Positions 1-5,472 of a stretch of DNA of 7,005 nucleotides are shown piece after piece (the first letter of the stretch is position 1; every line of letters begins with the position of its first letter). The notes under the pieces were generated by a model that was not told where the DNA came from, did no database searches, and was given only the letters and a program-made list of their open reading frames with translations. The position numbers were made by a program, and so were the translations under genes. Source of the stretch: Chloroflexota bacterium (lineage in GTDB: Bacteria > Chloroflexota > Anaerolineae > UBA4142); NCBI GenBank assembly GCA_023380675.1, contig JAMCRS010000221.1, positions 1 to 7,005 of the forward strand, read 5' to 3'.

Positions 1-2186
1 GTCGGCCGCGCGACCGGTATCTTGATGACGGCAAGAGGGACCGCAAACGGCGGCTTTTTGTCCGGCAAAGCAGCGCCGGACGAGTCCGTATAGAACGGCG
101 AAAACTCCCTCCCGTCGACACGGCCATACAGGCCCAATTGCACCTGGTATCGCCCGGGGGGCAGGTTGGGTTCGAGAGGGAGCGCCCAGTGCTCGGTCGA
201 GAATCGTCCCATCGGCCACCGCTGAACGGGATACCGGCCGGCAAACGGGTCCGCGGAAACCCCGCTCACGACGTTGTCGTCCCGGTCGACGATAGCCGCG
301 CGCCACCCGGCCGTTACCTGCGGTGGATAGATCGACTCGGCGTACGTCGTGAAGGTAACGGTCTCGCCGGCGAGGAACGTCGTTCGGGGCATGTCGTAGC
401 CGAGCAGACGAATCGTCTGCCCGAGCGCCGAGGCGAACACCCATTGCGACGCGTGCTGCGGGACCGGCTTGACGATCTCAGGCTCTGCTTTTTGAACGAT
501 CGCGCTCGTGCCATTCTGGTACAAGACCTGGGCCGGCACTACCGGCTGCGCGTCGACGTCGGGGACAAAAGCCCAACGGGGCCACGCCGAGTCCTGCAGC
601 CAATCGTCAAATGATGCCGGCCCCAGCTTGGTCCCGGCAGGAATCCATTGGAACCACTCGTTCGGGAGCGTCTCACCCCACAGGCCGAACGCAAGCCAGT
701 AGGCTCGGATCGTCTGGGGATCCATATAGCTAATCTGATAGGTGTCAAGATGTCCCTTCGCCCAAAACGCCGTCTGCAGTTGTGATTCCGTGAAAGGCGC
801 ATACGGTTTGGGCGGACTGAATGCGAGAATGGCTGCGGCAAGAAGCAGAACGACCCCGACAAACCCGGCGGCCAATGCGCGCGGGGCGAACGCCATGCGA
901 GGTACCGCGCGCGCGCCGATCCGAATCAGCGTGAGGGCGGCAAATATGGCGAGGGGAAAGATCAGAATGTAAAACGTCTTGTTGACCCGATAGTCTGAGA
1001 TCGGGACAAAGGATTGGACGACCGCGATCGCCGCGAACTGAAGAAGCCACACCACGACAAAACCGACGAGCGCTTTGCCGAACGCACGGCCCTTCCATGC
1101 GAGCGGGATGCCGACCAGCCCGAGAAGCAGAAAGAACGGCCCTCCCAGATTCTCCAGCGTGGGTTTCGCCACGCCGCCCGGTCCGACCTCTGCCGTCGTC
1201 GGCACCCGCGCGGCTGAGATATCGAGGATGCCAGACAGCTGAAGCGTGAACGCCACGACGAGCAAAAGCGCCACAAGCAGGCCCAGCGTCGCCAACGCTG
1301 CACGACTCCCTGGCGCTTCGGACGAGCCCTCAGGTTCGGCGGGTCCCTCCCGCGCCCTCTGGGTCCCGCCTTTCGACTTGGCGGTTACGAGAACGCGGAC
1401 AACCACCACCAGCGCAAAGGCAGCAAACGGAAGTACAACGAAGACAGGGTATGCCGCGACAACGCCGATGAGACTGGCCGACACCAGCGCGGCGTAGACC
1501 CAGTCCTGTCGCTCCGCGTAGCTCGCGGTGTACCAGAGCGCGGCAAGCACGAACAACTGGGCGAATGCCTGGGCGTAAAAGTATTGGTCCCAGTCGATCA
1601 CACCGGCAAAATAGGTCCACGGCGCGAAGAGCAACGCGGGCGCCAGGAGCGCTGCGATCTTGTGTACGCGGCGTTTGGGCAGCAGCGAGCACGTGATCCC
1701 GTACGTGGCGCCGGCCGCCAGCGCTACAAACAATGCTGCGGTGGGGTGCAGCACGCGGAGAGGCGCCCAGCCGAGCCAGTGCGAAAAGACTGCCGCGAGA
1801 AACGCGCCGGCAGCTGGGTACCAAGTGACGAGACTTCCTGCCGGGTAAGAGAACAGGACCTGCTGATATACGCGGACCGCGTCGGAAGACTGCGTCGGCG
1901 GAAGCAGAGTCGGGAGCGACGGTGCCACAAAGTACAGCCAAGTGCCGACCGTAACGATCAGGAACCCGGCGAGCTCTAGCGGATCGAGATCTAGGTGGAC
2001 GCGGCTGCGCGAATACCAAAGGACTAGCGCCAGCGCGATGACGTCGCCGGCGAGTACAATCCAGGCGTTCGCCCGTCCTCCTGCAACGATATTCTGCAGA
2101 TAGCCGTTCAAGAGGGTCAGGACGAGAAACAACACGACCGCACTGAACAGCGCTTGTGAGATCGAGAACGAGGCACGTTTAGGCAT
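1..2186 (-). CDS. Large polytopic membrane protein, GT-C/GT39-like, partial (C-terminus beyond left edge)
   Basis: Reading the minus strand from the ATG at 2186 gives an uninterrupted frame of 728 codons that leaves the window without a stop. The first ~456 residues hold about 13 hydrophobic segments (e.g. 9-30, 41-58, 70-90, 146-168, 176-194, 205-220, 228-265, 294-318, 350-392, 402-424, 433-456). A charged Pro/Glu-rich loop lies at about 269-295. From ~457 the chain is soluble and probably extracytoplasmic. It ends in a beta-rich region with 'LAGETVTFTTY' (606-615), 'RYPVQRWP' (651-658) and 'LPPGRYQVQLGLY' (675-687), a domain type that often follows GT39-like membrane cores in Chloroflexota. 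A glycosyltransferase or cell-envelope glycan role is therefore plausible. However, the first periplasmic loop shows only 'SSDA' (100-103) and no clear GT39 acidic pair, so no activity can be assigned. The start overlaps the end of the TrmO-family gene by 8 nt and has no strong ribosome binding site, which suggests coupled translation. Probably little of the protein is missing, judging from the domain end. Confidence 0.86.
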   Translation of the reverse strand, partial: MPKRASFSISQALFSAVVLFLVLTLLNGYLQNIVAGGRANAWIVLAGDVIALALVLWYSRSRVHLDLDPLELAGFLIVTVGTWLYFVAPSLPTLLPPTQSSDAVRVYQQVLFSYPAGSLVTWYPAAGAFLAAVFSHWLGWAPLRVLHPTAALFVALAAGATYGITCSLLPKRRVHKIAALLAPALLFAPWTYFAGVIDWDQYFYAQAFAQLFVLAALWYTASYAERQDWVYAALVSASLIGVVAAYPVFVVLPFAAFALVVVVRVLVTAKSKGGTQRAREGPAEPEGSSEAPGSRAALATLGLLVALLLVVAFTLQLSGILDISAARVPTTAEVGPGGVAKPTLENLGGPFFLLLGLVGIPLAWKGRAFGKALVGFVVVWLLQFAAIAVVQSFVPISDYRVNKTFYILIFPLAIFAALTLIRIGARAVPRMAFAPRALAAGFVGVVLLLAAAILAFSPPKPYAPFTESQLQTAFWAKGHLDTYQISYMDPQTIRAYWLAFGLWGETLPNEWFQWIPAGTKLGPASFDDWLQDSAWPRWAFVPDVDAQPVVPAQVLYQNGTSAIVQKAEPEIVKPVPQHASQWVFASALGQTIRLLGYDMPRTTFLAGETVTFTTYAESIYPPQVTAGWRAAIVDRDDNVVSGVSADPFAGRYPVQRWPMGRFSTEHWALPLEPNLPPGRYQVQLGLYGRVDGREFSPFYTDSSGAALPDKKPPFAVPLAVIKIPVARP

Positions 2187-2619
2187 TCGACTGTCTGAAC
2201 CAGGCGCTCACGCGGGCGTTTGTGAGCGCGTCGCGACCGGGGACATACGGCTTGATATCCAATACCGGGGTGCCGTCGAGCGCGTCCAGACGGCGAACGT
2301 GCAGGACTCCGTCTCCTACGCCGATCAACTCGGCCGCGCAGAGGCCGAGCCCGTTTGGGCGTTGAGGAGAACGGGTGGCGAAAATGCCGACGAGCGGCGC
2401 GTGAGGGTCGTGCATGGGATGGATGTGGACCGAAGACGGAGGCGGCATCTGATGCATGTACGCAATGACCCAGATGTGCGAGAACTCTTTCAGACCGTCT
2501 AGCGCCGCGCGCCACTCGGCGTCGATCCGGATCTCGGACTCGACCGTTTCCCAGCGTGTGTCGCGGTGCGCTTGCAGGATCGCGTTTCGGACAACTCCGA
2601 TTGGATTGAGCTGAATCAT
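2179..2619 (-). CDS. trmO: TsaA/TrmO-family tRNA (N6-threonylcarbamoyladenosine(37)-N6)-methyltransferase, short form
   Basis: This 146-residue protein belongs to the TsaA/TrmO (UPF0066) family. Characterised members use S-adenosylmethionine to methylate t6A at position 37 of tRNA, giving m6t6A. Visible family motifs are 'IGVVRN' (7-12), 'LKEFSHIWVI' (43-52) and the signature 'GIFATRSPQRPNGLGL' (78-93), followed by 'DGTPVLDIKPYVP' (115-127). The usual signature reads RPNPIG; here the Pro-Ile pair is Gly-Leu, a mild change. The protein covers the catalytic beta-barrel domain and lacks the C-terminal extension of E. coli TrmO (about 235 residues), which is common for short homologues. The ATG at 2619 begins directly with the family's N-terminal strand, so this start is favoured, although no good ribosome binding site is seen and the transcript may be nearly leaderless. 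The stop overlaps the start of the following membrane-protein gene (ATGCCTAA on the minus strand). The family call is firm; the exact substrate of short members is less certain. Confidence 0.88.
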   Translation of the reverse strand: MIQLNPIGVVRNAILQAHRDTRWETVESEIRIDAEWRAALDGLKEFSHIWVIAYMHQMPPPSSVHIHPMHDPHAPLVGIFATRSPQRPNGLGLCAAELIGVGDGVLHVRRLDALDGTPVLDIKPYVPGRDALTNARVSAWFRQSNA

Positions 2620-2632
2620 GAGGGTAATGATT

Positions 2633-2661
2633 ATTCTAGTCCATAACTAGGGCGTGTGCAA
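2633..2661 (-). promoter_or_regulatory. Possible weak promoter for trmO
   Basis: On the minus strand a TAGAAT (-10, 5/6 match, plus-strand 2633-2638) lies 17 bp after TTGCAC (-35, 3/6 match, plus-strand 2656-2661). Transcription would start near 2626, only about 7 nt before the trmO ATG, giving an almost leaderless message. This agrees with the lack of a ribosome binding site there. The -35 match is poor, so this is a candidate only. Confidence 0.3.
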
Positions 2662-2690
2662 GTTGACATTTGTCCCCTCGTCCCCGATTG

Positions 2691-2706
2691 CGGGATCAAG
2701 ATCCCG
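2691..2706. repeat. Perfect 7-bp inverted repeat, 2-nt spacer
   Basis: CGGGATC (2691-2697) and GATCCCG (2700-2706) are exact reverse complements separated by AA. The compact symmetry suits a homodimeric DNA-binding protein better than a terminator, since no T-tract follows on either strand. It lies about 30 bp upstream of the possible trmO -35 element and about 170 bp upstream of the livK promoter. No binding protein is identified. Confidence 0.45.
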
Positions 2707-2860
2707 AAGCAAAGCGGCATGGATGTGGCATTGCGGGAGAGAGCAAGCCGCCAATCCCCTGGCCTCCCAGCGACAGCTTGCGAAAAAGGCGGCCCGGGAG
2801 TGACGGCGAGCCAGAACGAATTCGCAAAGGTCTCTAAACCCGGGTAGGCAGTCCAGCATA

Positions 2861-2901
2861 AGCCGCTCGGGGCCCCCTTGAAATATTCCCCCGGAGCGGC
2901 T
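2861..2901. promoter_or_regulatory. Inverted repeat bracketing the livK -35 element, candidate operator
   Basis: AGCCGCTC (2861-2868) and GAGCGGCT (2894-2901) form a perfect 8-bp inverted repeat. It can be extended inward by GGGG (2869-2872) opposite CCCC (2889-2892), with one unpaired G at 2893. The enclosed sequence contains the whole -35 hexamer, and the right arm ends on the first base of the -10 hexamer. Because the repeat lies upstream of the predicted transcription start it would act in DNA, for example as a repressor or regulator site, not as an RNA hairpin. It could alternatively be the remains of an old terminator. Confidence 0.5.
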
Positions 2902-2906
2902 ATAAT
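2878..2906 (+). promoter_or_regulatory. Sigma70-type promoter of the liv operon
   Basis: TTGAAA (2878-2883, 5/6 match to the -35 consensus) and TATAAT (2901-2906, exact -10 consensus) are separated by 17 bp, the optimal spacing. Transcription is predicted to begin near 2913, giving a leader of about 164 nt before the livK start codon. It is the best promoter match I noticed in the window and points into the transporter genes. Confidence 0.75.
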
Positions 2907-2920
2907 TCAGGCCGTAGCTG

Positions 2921-2933
2921 GGCCGTGACGGCC
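2921..2933. repeat. GGCCGT-G-ACGGCC palindrome just after the predicted livK transcription start
   Basis: GGCCGT (2921-2926) and ACGGCC (2928-2933) are exact reverse complements around a single G, at about +9 to +21. A copy of GGCCGT also occurs at 2910-2915, and GTAG (2914-2917) can pair with CTAC (2933-2936) outside the core. The symmetry and position fit a downstream operator, or a 5'-end stem-loop protecting the message. Which of the two cannot be told from sequence. Confidence 0.4.
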
Positions 2934-2970
2934 TACAGACACCTTTCCTCTTTTCCAATTCCTTATGACA

Positions 2971-3010
2971 AGGGGGGTGATGACGGCGACAGTTCGGGTT
3001 CGCCGCCCCT
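2971..3010 (+). promoter_or_regulatory. Leader stem-loop that would pair the upstream-ORF Shine-Dalgarno
   Basis: In the livK leader, CGGCGA (2984-2989) can pair with TCGCCG (3000-3005). AGGGG (2971-2975) can pair with CCCCT (3006-3010). The bases between on the left side (2976-2983) bulge out and include the ATG at 2980. The purine-rich AGGGGGG, which resembles a Shine-Dalgarno sequence, would thus be partly hidden in the stem. The structure is read by eye without energy calculation, and I do not recognise a known riboswitch class in this leader. Confidence 0.3.
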
Positions 3011-3030
3011 GGTTGAGACTCGATGGATGA
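2980..3030 (+). CDS. Possible 16-codon upstream ORF (leader peptide) before livK
   Basis: An ATG at 2980 opens a 16-codon frame (MTATVRVRRPWLRLDG) ending with TGA at 3028-3030, 46 nt before the livK start. It is preceded by AAGGGGGGTG, which can pair with the 16S rRNA tail, although the spacing is tight and the match partly uses G-U pairs. The peptide is Arg-rich (five Arg) with two Val and two Leu; it is not a run of leucine, isoleucine or valine codons of the classical attenuator type. It is out of frame with livK. This may be chance; its interest comes from the strong upstream purine tract and the surrounding stem-loop. Confidence 0.22.
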   Translation: MTATVRVRRPWLRLDG

Positions 3031-3064
3031 GGTTCATCATTTTCGCGAAGCCGCGAAGAATCAA

Positions 3065-3070
3065 AAGGAG
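3065..3070 (+). promoter_or_regulatory. livK: livK ribosome binding site, decides the start
   Basis: AAGGAG lies six bases before the ATG at 3077. The frame stays open upstream to another ATG at 3023, but that start would add 18 charged residues in front of the signal peptide and has no such site. The start at 3077 is therefore preferred. Confidence 0.9.
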
Positions 3071-3076
3071 AAGAAG

Positions 3077-4495
3077 ATGTCCAAGTCTCCGCGTTTCCTC
3101 TGGATCGCCGTACTACTGATGTTGGCCACGGTGATCCTGGCCGCATGCGCTTCCGCGCCAACTCCTGCACCAACTTCCGCGCCTCCAACAACCGCACCTC
3201 AGCCGACGAGCGCGCCGGCTCCCACCACTGCTCCCGCCGCTACATCGGCGCCTGCCGCGACCGCGGCGGCTCAACCCACGAGCGCGCCGGCGGCGACGAG
3301 CGCTCCATCCGGACAGACCAAGACCATCTTGATCGGCTACACCGCGTCGCAGACCGGCGCGCAGCAGGTGGCATCCCAGAAGCAAACCGAAGGGCTGAAA
3401 CTGTGGGCCGCTGACGTGACCAAGGCGGGCGGCATCAAGCTCAAAGACGGCACAGTGCTGATGCCCCAGCTCAAGTCGTACGACGATCAGAGCACCACCG
3501 ACCGGGTCCAGGCGTTGTATACCAAGCTCATCAACGACGACAAGGTCGATTTCCTCCTGAGCCCCTACAGCAGCGGGCTGACGGCCGCGGCCGCCGTCGT
3601 CTCCGAGCAGAACGGAAAGTTGATGATCACGGCCGGCGCCGCGGACGATGCGACGATGGCAAAGGGTTTTAAGAATGTCTACCAGCTCTACACCCCCGCC
3701 AGCCGCTACCTGACCGGCGCGATCGACTTGATGGCCAAACTCGACCCCACCATCAAGAACATTGCGATCATCAACGAGAAAGATTCGTTCTCTACCGCCG
3801 TTGCGAACGCCGCGGTACCGTACGCCAAGAGTAAGGGCTACAACGTGGTGATGTCGGAAGGGTACGACAGCGGCACCACCGATTTCGCCCCCTTTATAAA
3901 CAAGATCACCGCGCTCAACCCAGACGCCATCCTGGGCGGCGGCCACCTCGTGGACGGCACGAGCTTTGCCAAGCAGCTCTATGAGAAAAAAATCCCGGTC
4001 AAGTTCGTTTCGCTCCTGGTCGCGCCGCCTGAGCCCACCTTTGCGGACATCGGCGCCGCCGCGATCGGCATCGTCGGACCGAGTCAGTGGGAGGTCCCGG
4101 TCACCTACAGCGCTGACGCCGCCAAGGCCGCCGGCCTACCGTGGTACGGCATCAGCGTGAAGGACTTTGTGTCCGAATACAACGCTACGTACAAGTCAGC
4201 GCCGTCGTATCACTCGGCCGGCGGTTACGCGCAAGGCTTGATCCTCCAAAAGGCGATCGAGGACGCCGACAGCGTCGACCCGGCGAAGGTCGGCGCCGCG
4301 CTCGACAAGCTTGACCTGATGACGTTCTACGGCCACGTCAAGTTCAGTACCGACGCCAGTACTCACGGCAAGCAAGTCGCGCACGATATGGTTTACATGC
4401 AGTGGCAGAAAGATTCTTCCGGCAAGCTCGTCTCGCAGATCGTGTGGCCTGAAGCCGCCAAGTCCGCCGACGCGATCATGCGTCCGCAGCAGTAG
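3077..4495 (+). CDS. livK: Branched-chain amino acid-type ABC transporter, substrate-binding lipoprotein
   Basis: This 472-residue lipoprotein is the ligand-capturing part of the importer encoded downstream. A signal peptide (positively charged start, hydrophobic 8-20) ends in the lipobox L-A-A-C with Cys24 as the lipidation site. Residues 25-80 form an Ala/Pro/Thr/Ser linker that should tether the domain away from the membrane. From about 81 ('TILIGYTAS') to the end is a periplasmic-binding-protein type 1 domain (Peripla_BP_6/LivK family). Recognisable segments are 'LSPYSSGLTAAAAVVSEQNG' (161-180) and 'AIINEKDSFS' (230-239). The start at 3077 has a good ribosome binding site and gives a proper signal peptide. 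The gene heads an operon with livH, livM and livG and lies behind a strong promoter. Family members bind Leu/Ile/Val, other amino acids, amides, urea or aromatic acids, so the ligand is not proven. The linker is longer than in LivK of Gram-negative bacteria. Confidence 0.93.
   Translation: MSKSPRFLWIAVLLMLATVILAACASAPTPAPTSAPPTTAPQPTSAPAPTTAPAATSAPAATAAAQPTSAPAATSAPSGQTKTILIGYTASQTGAQQVASQKQTEGLKLWAADVTKAGGIKLKDGTVLMPQLKSYDDQSTTDRVQALYTKLINDDKVDFLLSPYSSGLTAAAAVVSEQNGKLMITAGAADDATMAKGFKNVYQLYTPASRYLTGAIDLMAKLDPTIKNIAIINEKDSFSTAVANAAVPYAKSKGYNVVMSEGYDSGTTDFAPFINKITALNPDAILGGGHLVDGTSFAKQLYEKKIPVKFVSLLVAPPEPTFADIGAAAIGIVGPSQWEVPVTYSADAAKAAGLPWYGISVKDFVSEYNATYKSAPSYHSAGGYAQGLILQKAIEDADSVDPAKVGAALDKLDLMTFYGHVKFSTDASTHGKQVAHDMVYMQWQKDSSGKLVSQIVWPEAAKSADAIMRPQQ
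3206..3291 (+). repeat. In-frame repeat in the livK linker
   Basis: ACGAGCGCGCCGGC occurs at 3206-3219 and again at 3278-3291, exactly 72 bp (24 codons) apart and in frame. Both copies encode part of 'QPTSAPA' (residues 42-48 and 66-72) in the Ala/Pro/Thr/Ser linker. The repeat suggests the linker grew by duplication and may vary in length between strains. Confidence 0.7.
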
Positions 4496-4528
4496 TCGAG
4501 CTTCGCTAGCCTGTTCTTGACGGCACGT

Positions 4529-4565
4529 GGTCAGGCAGCCGAGCGAGCGCGCCGGCTGCCTGGCC
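4529..4565 (+). promoter_or_regulatory. Stable intergenic hairpin between livK and livH
   Basis: CAGGCAGCCG (4532-4541) and CGGCTGCCTG (4553-4562) are perfect 10-bp reverse complements. They are extended by two G-C pairs and one G-T pair to a 13-bp stem (4529-4541 with 4553-4565) around an 11-nt loop. No T-tract follows, so it is not a standard intrinsic terminator. It sits about 30 nt after the livK stop and about 28 nt before livH. Hairpins in this place in binding-protein operons commonly shield the upstream message from 3' exonucleases or cause partial termination, so that more binding protein than permease is made. That role is inferred. Confidence 0.65.
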
Positions 4566-4593
4566 TCCGTCCACATCCCACGCAGAGGTCGTA

Positions 4594-5454
4594 ATGAACA
4601 TCGAAGCAGTCGCCGGCGCTTGCATCGACGGGCTCATGATCGGCTTTGTCTATGGCTTGGCCGCCATGGGCCTGACGCTGATCTTCGGCGTCATGCGAGT
4701 GATCAACCTCGCGCACGGTCCGGCCATCGTCATGGGTATGTTCACCGTGCTCGTTTTGAGCCAGGGCCTTGGAATCAACCCCTACCTGGGGTTGATCGTC
4801 GTCCTGGTAGGCGGCCTGCTCTTTGGAATCGGACTCTATTTCGTCGCCGTTCACCGCGTGATCAACGCCCCGGAATTGACCACCCTGTTGTCGACGTTTT
4901 CGGTCAATCTGATGATCACCGGCATCGCGACGGCGCTCTTCACCACCACGCCGCACGCTCTCGACGTGAGTCTCGGTTCCGTCCAGTCCGGCACGATCAC
5001 GATCCTGGGCACCAAGGCGTTCGCCGTCTTCATCGCGATCGTCGTCACGGCCGGCCTTTACTTTTTTCTTTATCGCACCCACGCCGGCAAATCGATCCGC
5101 GCGGTGGCCAATAACCGTGCCGCAGCCGAGCTCATGGGCATCAACTCGACCTGGGTCCTGGCGTTGAGCTTTGGCATCGGCACCATGTTGGCCATGGTCT
5201 CCGGCGCTTTGCTCGCCACCCTGTTTTCCTTCACCGTTCTCTCCGGCAGCGGCTACCAGACCAAGAGCTTTGTCATCGTCGTCCTCGGCGGCCTCGGCAA
5301 TCCAACCGGCGCGCTCGTCGGAGGGATCGTGATCGGGCTGCTCGAAGGCGTCACGACCATTTTCGTGCCGGTCGGCTGGGTCCCCATATTCGAGTTTGGC
5401 ATCTTCGTTCTGATTCTGCTGGTCCGGCCCAGCGGATTGTTCGGAACGCAGTAG
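4594..5454 (+). CDS. livH: Branched-chain amino acid-type ABC transporter permease LivH
   Basis: This 286-residue inner-membrane permease forms the transport channel with LivM. The length matches the LivH family. It is hydrophobic throughout, with about eight membrane segments. Family motifs are 'GLTLIFGVMRVINLAHG' (26-42), the cytoplasmic coupling loop 'AGKSIRAVANNRAAAELMGI' (164-183) that contacts the ATPase, 'VIVVLGGLGNPTGALVGG' (227-244) and the C-terminal 'RPSGLFG' (278-284). The ATG at 4594 follows GAGG with five bases between. It is separated from livK by 98 bp containing a stable hairpin and from livM by 18 bp, so it belongs to the same operon but may be expressed at a lower level than livK. 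Nothing is truncated. Substrate range follows the binding protein and is not fixed by this subunit. Confidence 0.95.
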   Translation: MNIEAVAGACIDGLMIGFVYGLAAMGLTLIFGVMRVINLAHGPAIVMGMFTVLVLSQGLGINPYLGLIVVLVGGLLFGIGLYFVAVHRVINAPELTTLLSTFSVNLMITGIATALFTTTPHALDVSLGSVQSGTITILGTKAFAVFIAIVVTAGLYFFLYRTHAGKSIRAVANNRAAAELMGINSTWVLALSFGIGTMLAMVSGALLATLFSFTVLSGSGYQTKSFVIVVLGGLGNPTGALVGGIVIGLLEGVTTIFVPVGWVPIFEFGIFVLILLVRPSGLFGTQ

Positions 5455-5472
5455 CGCCGTCGGGGTCATGCC

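Larger units (their letters stand above)
2620..3076. other. Divergent intergenic region between trmO and livK
   Basis: This 457-bp region separates the leftward trmO unit from the rightward livK operon. Its right half (about 2861-3076) holds the livK promoter, an inverted repeat around it, and a structured leader. Its left half (about 2640-2860) holds a possible weak promoter for trmO, a perfect CGGGATC-AA-GATCCCG palindrome and a 9-bp direct repeat (ATTGCGGGA at 2687-2695 and 2730-2738). Weak ORFs are open on both strands across the left half, but none has a recognisable domain or a ribosome binding site, so I see no convincing gene. A decayed gene or mobile-element remnant cannot be excluded. 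Confidence 0.7.

Noticed and set aside
1330..2019. 229-codon minus-strand ORF inside the large membrane-protein gene
   Set aside because: It lies in a different frame from the 728-codon membrane-protein frame and is Arg-rich without hydrophobic segments, so it is a shadow.
2663..2668. Exact TTGACA -35 hexamer on the plus strand
   Set aside because: The bases 17 bp downstream (GATTGC) do not resemble a -10 element.
2656..2847. 63-codon plus-strand ORF with a GTG start in the intergenic region
   Set aside because: There is no ribosome binding site, no recognised domain, and an opposite-strand ORF of similar quality; a remnant is possible but not supportable.
3023..3076. Upstream ATG start for livK adding 18 residues
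   Set aside because: It would put charged residues before the signal peptide, and the strong AAGGAG serves the ATG at 3077.
3113..3946. 277-codon minus-strand ORF antisense to livK
   Set aside because: It is a shadow of the livK reading frame in GC-rich DNA; the product is low-complexity Arg/Gly-rich without a domain, whereas livK has clear family motifs.
4529..4565. Intrinsic terminator after livK
   Set aside because: The stem is strong but is followed by GCCTCCGTCC with no T-tract, and the permease genes continue the operon.
4531..5469. 312-codon minus-strand ORF antisense to livH
   Set aside because: It spans the livH gene exactly, has a highly charged Asp/Gln/Arg composition typical of antisense shadows, and the sense strand is an unmistakable permease.
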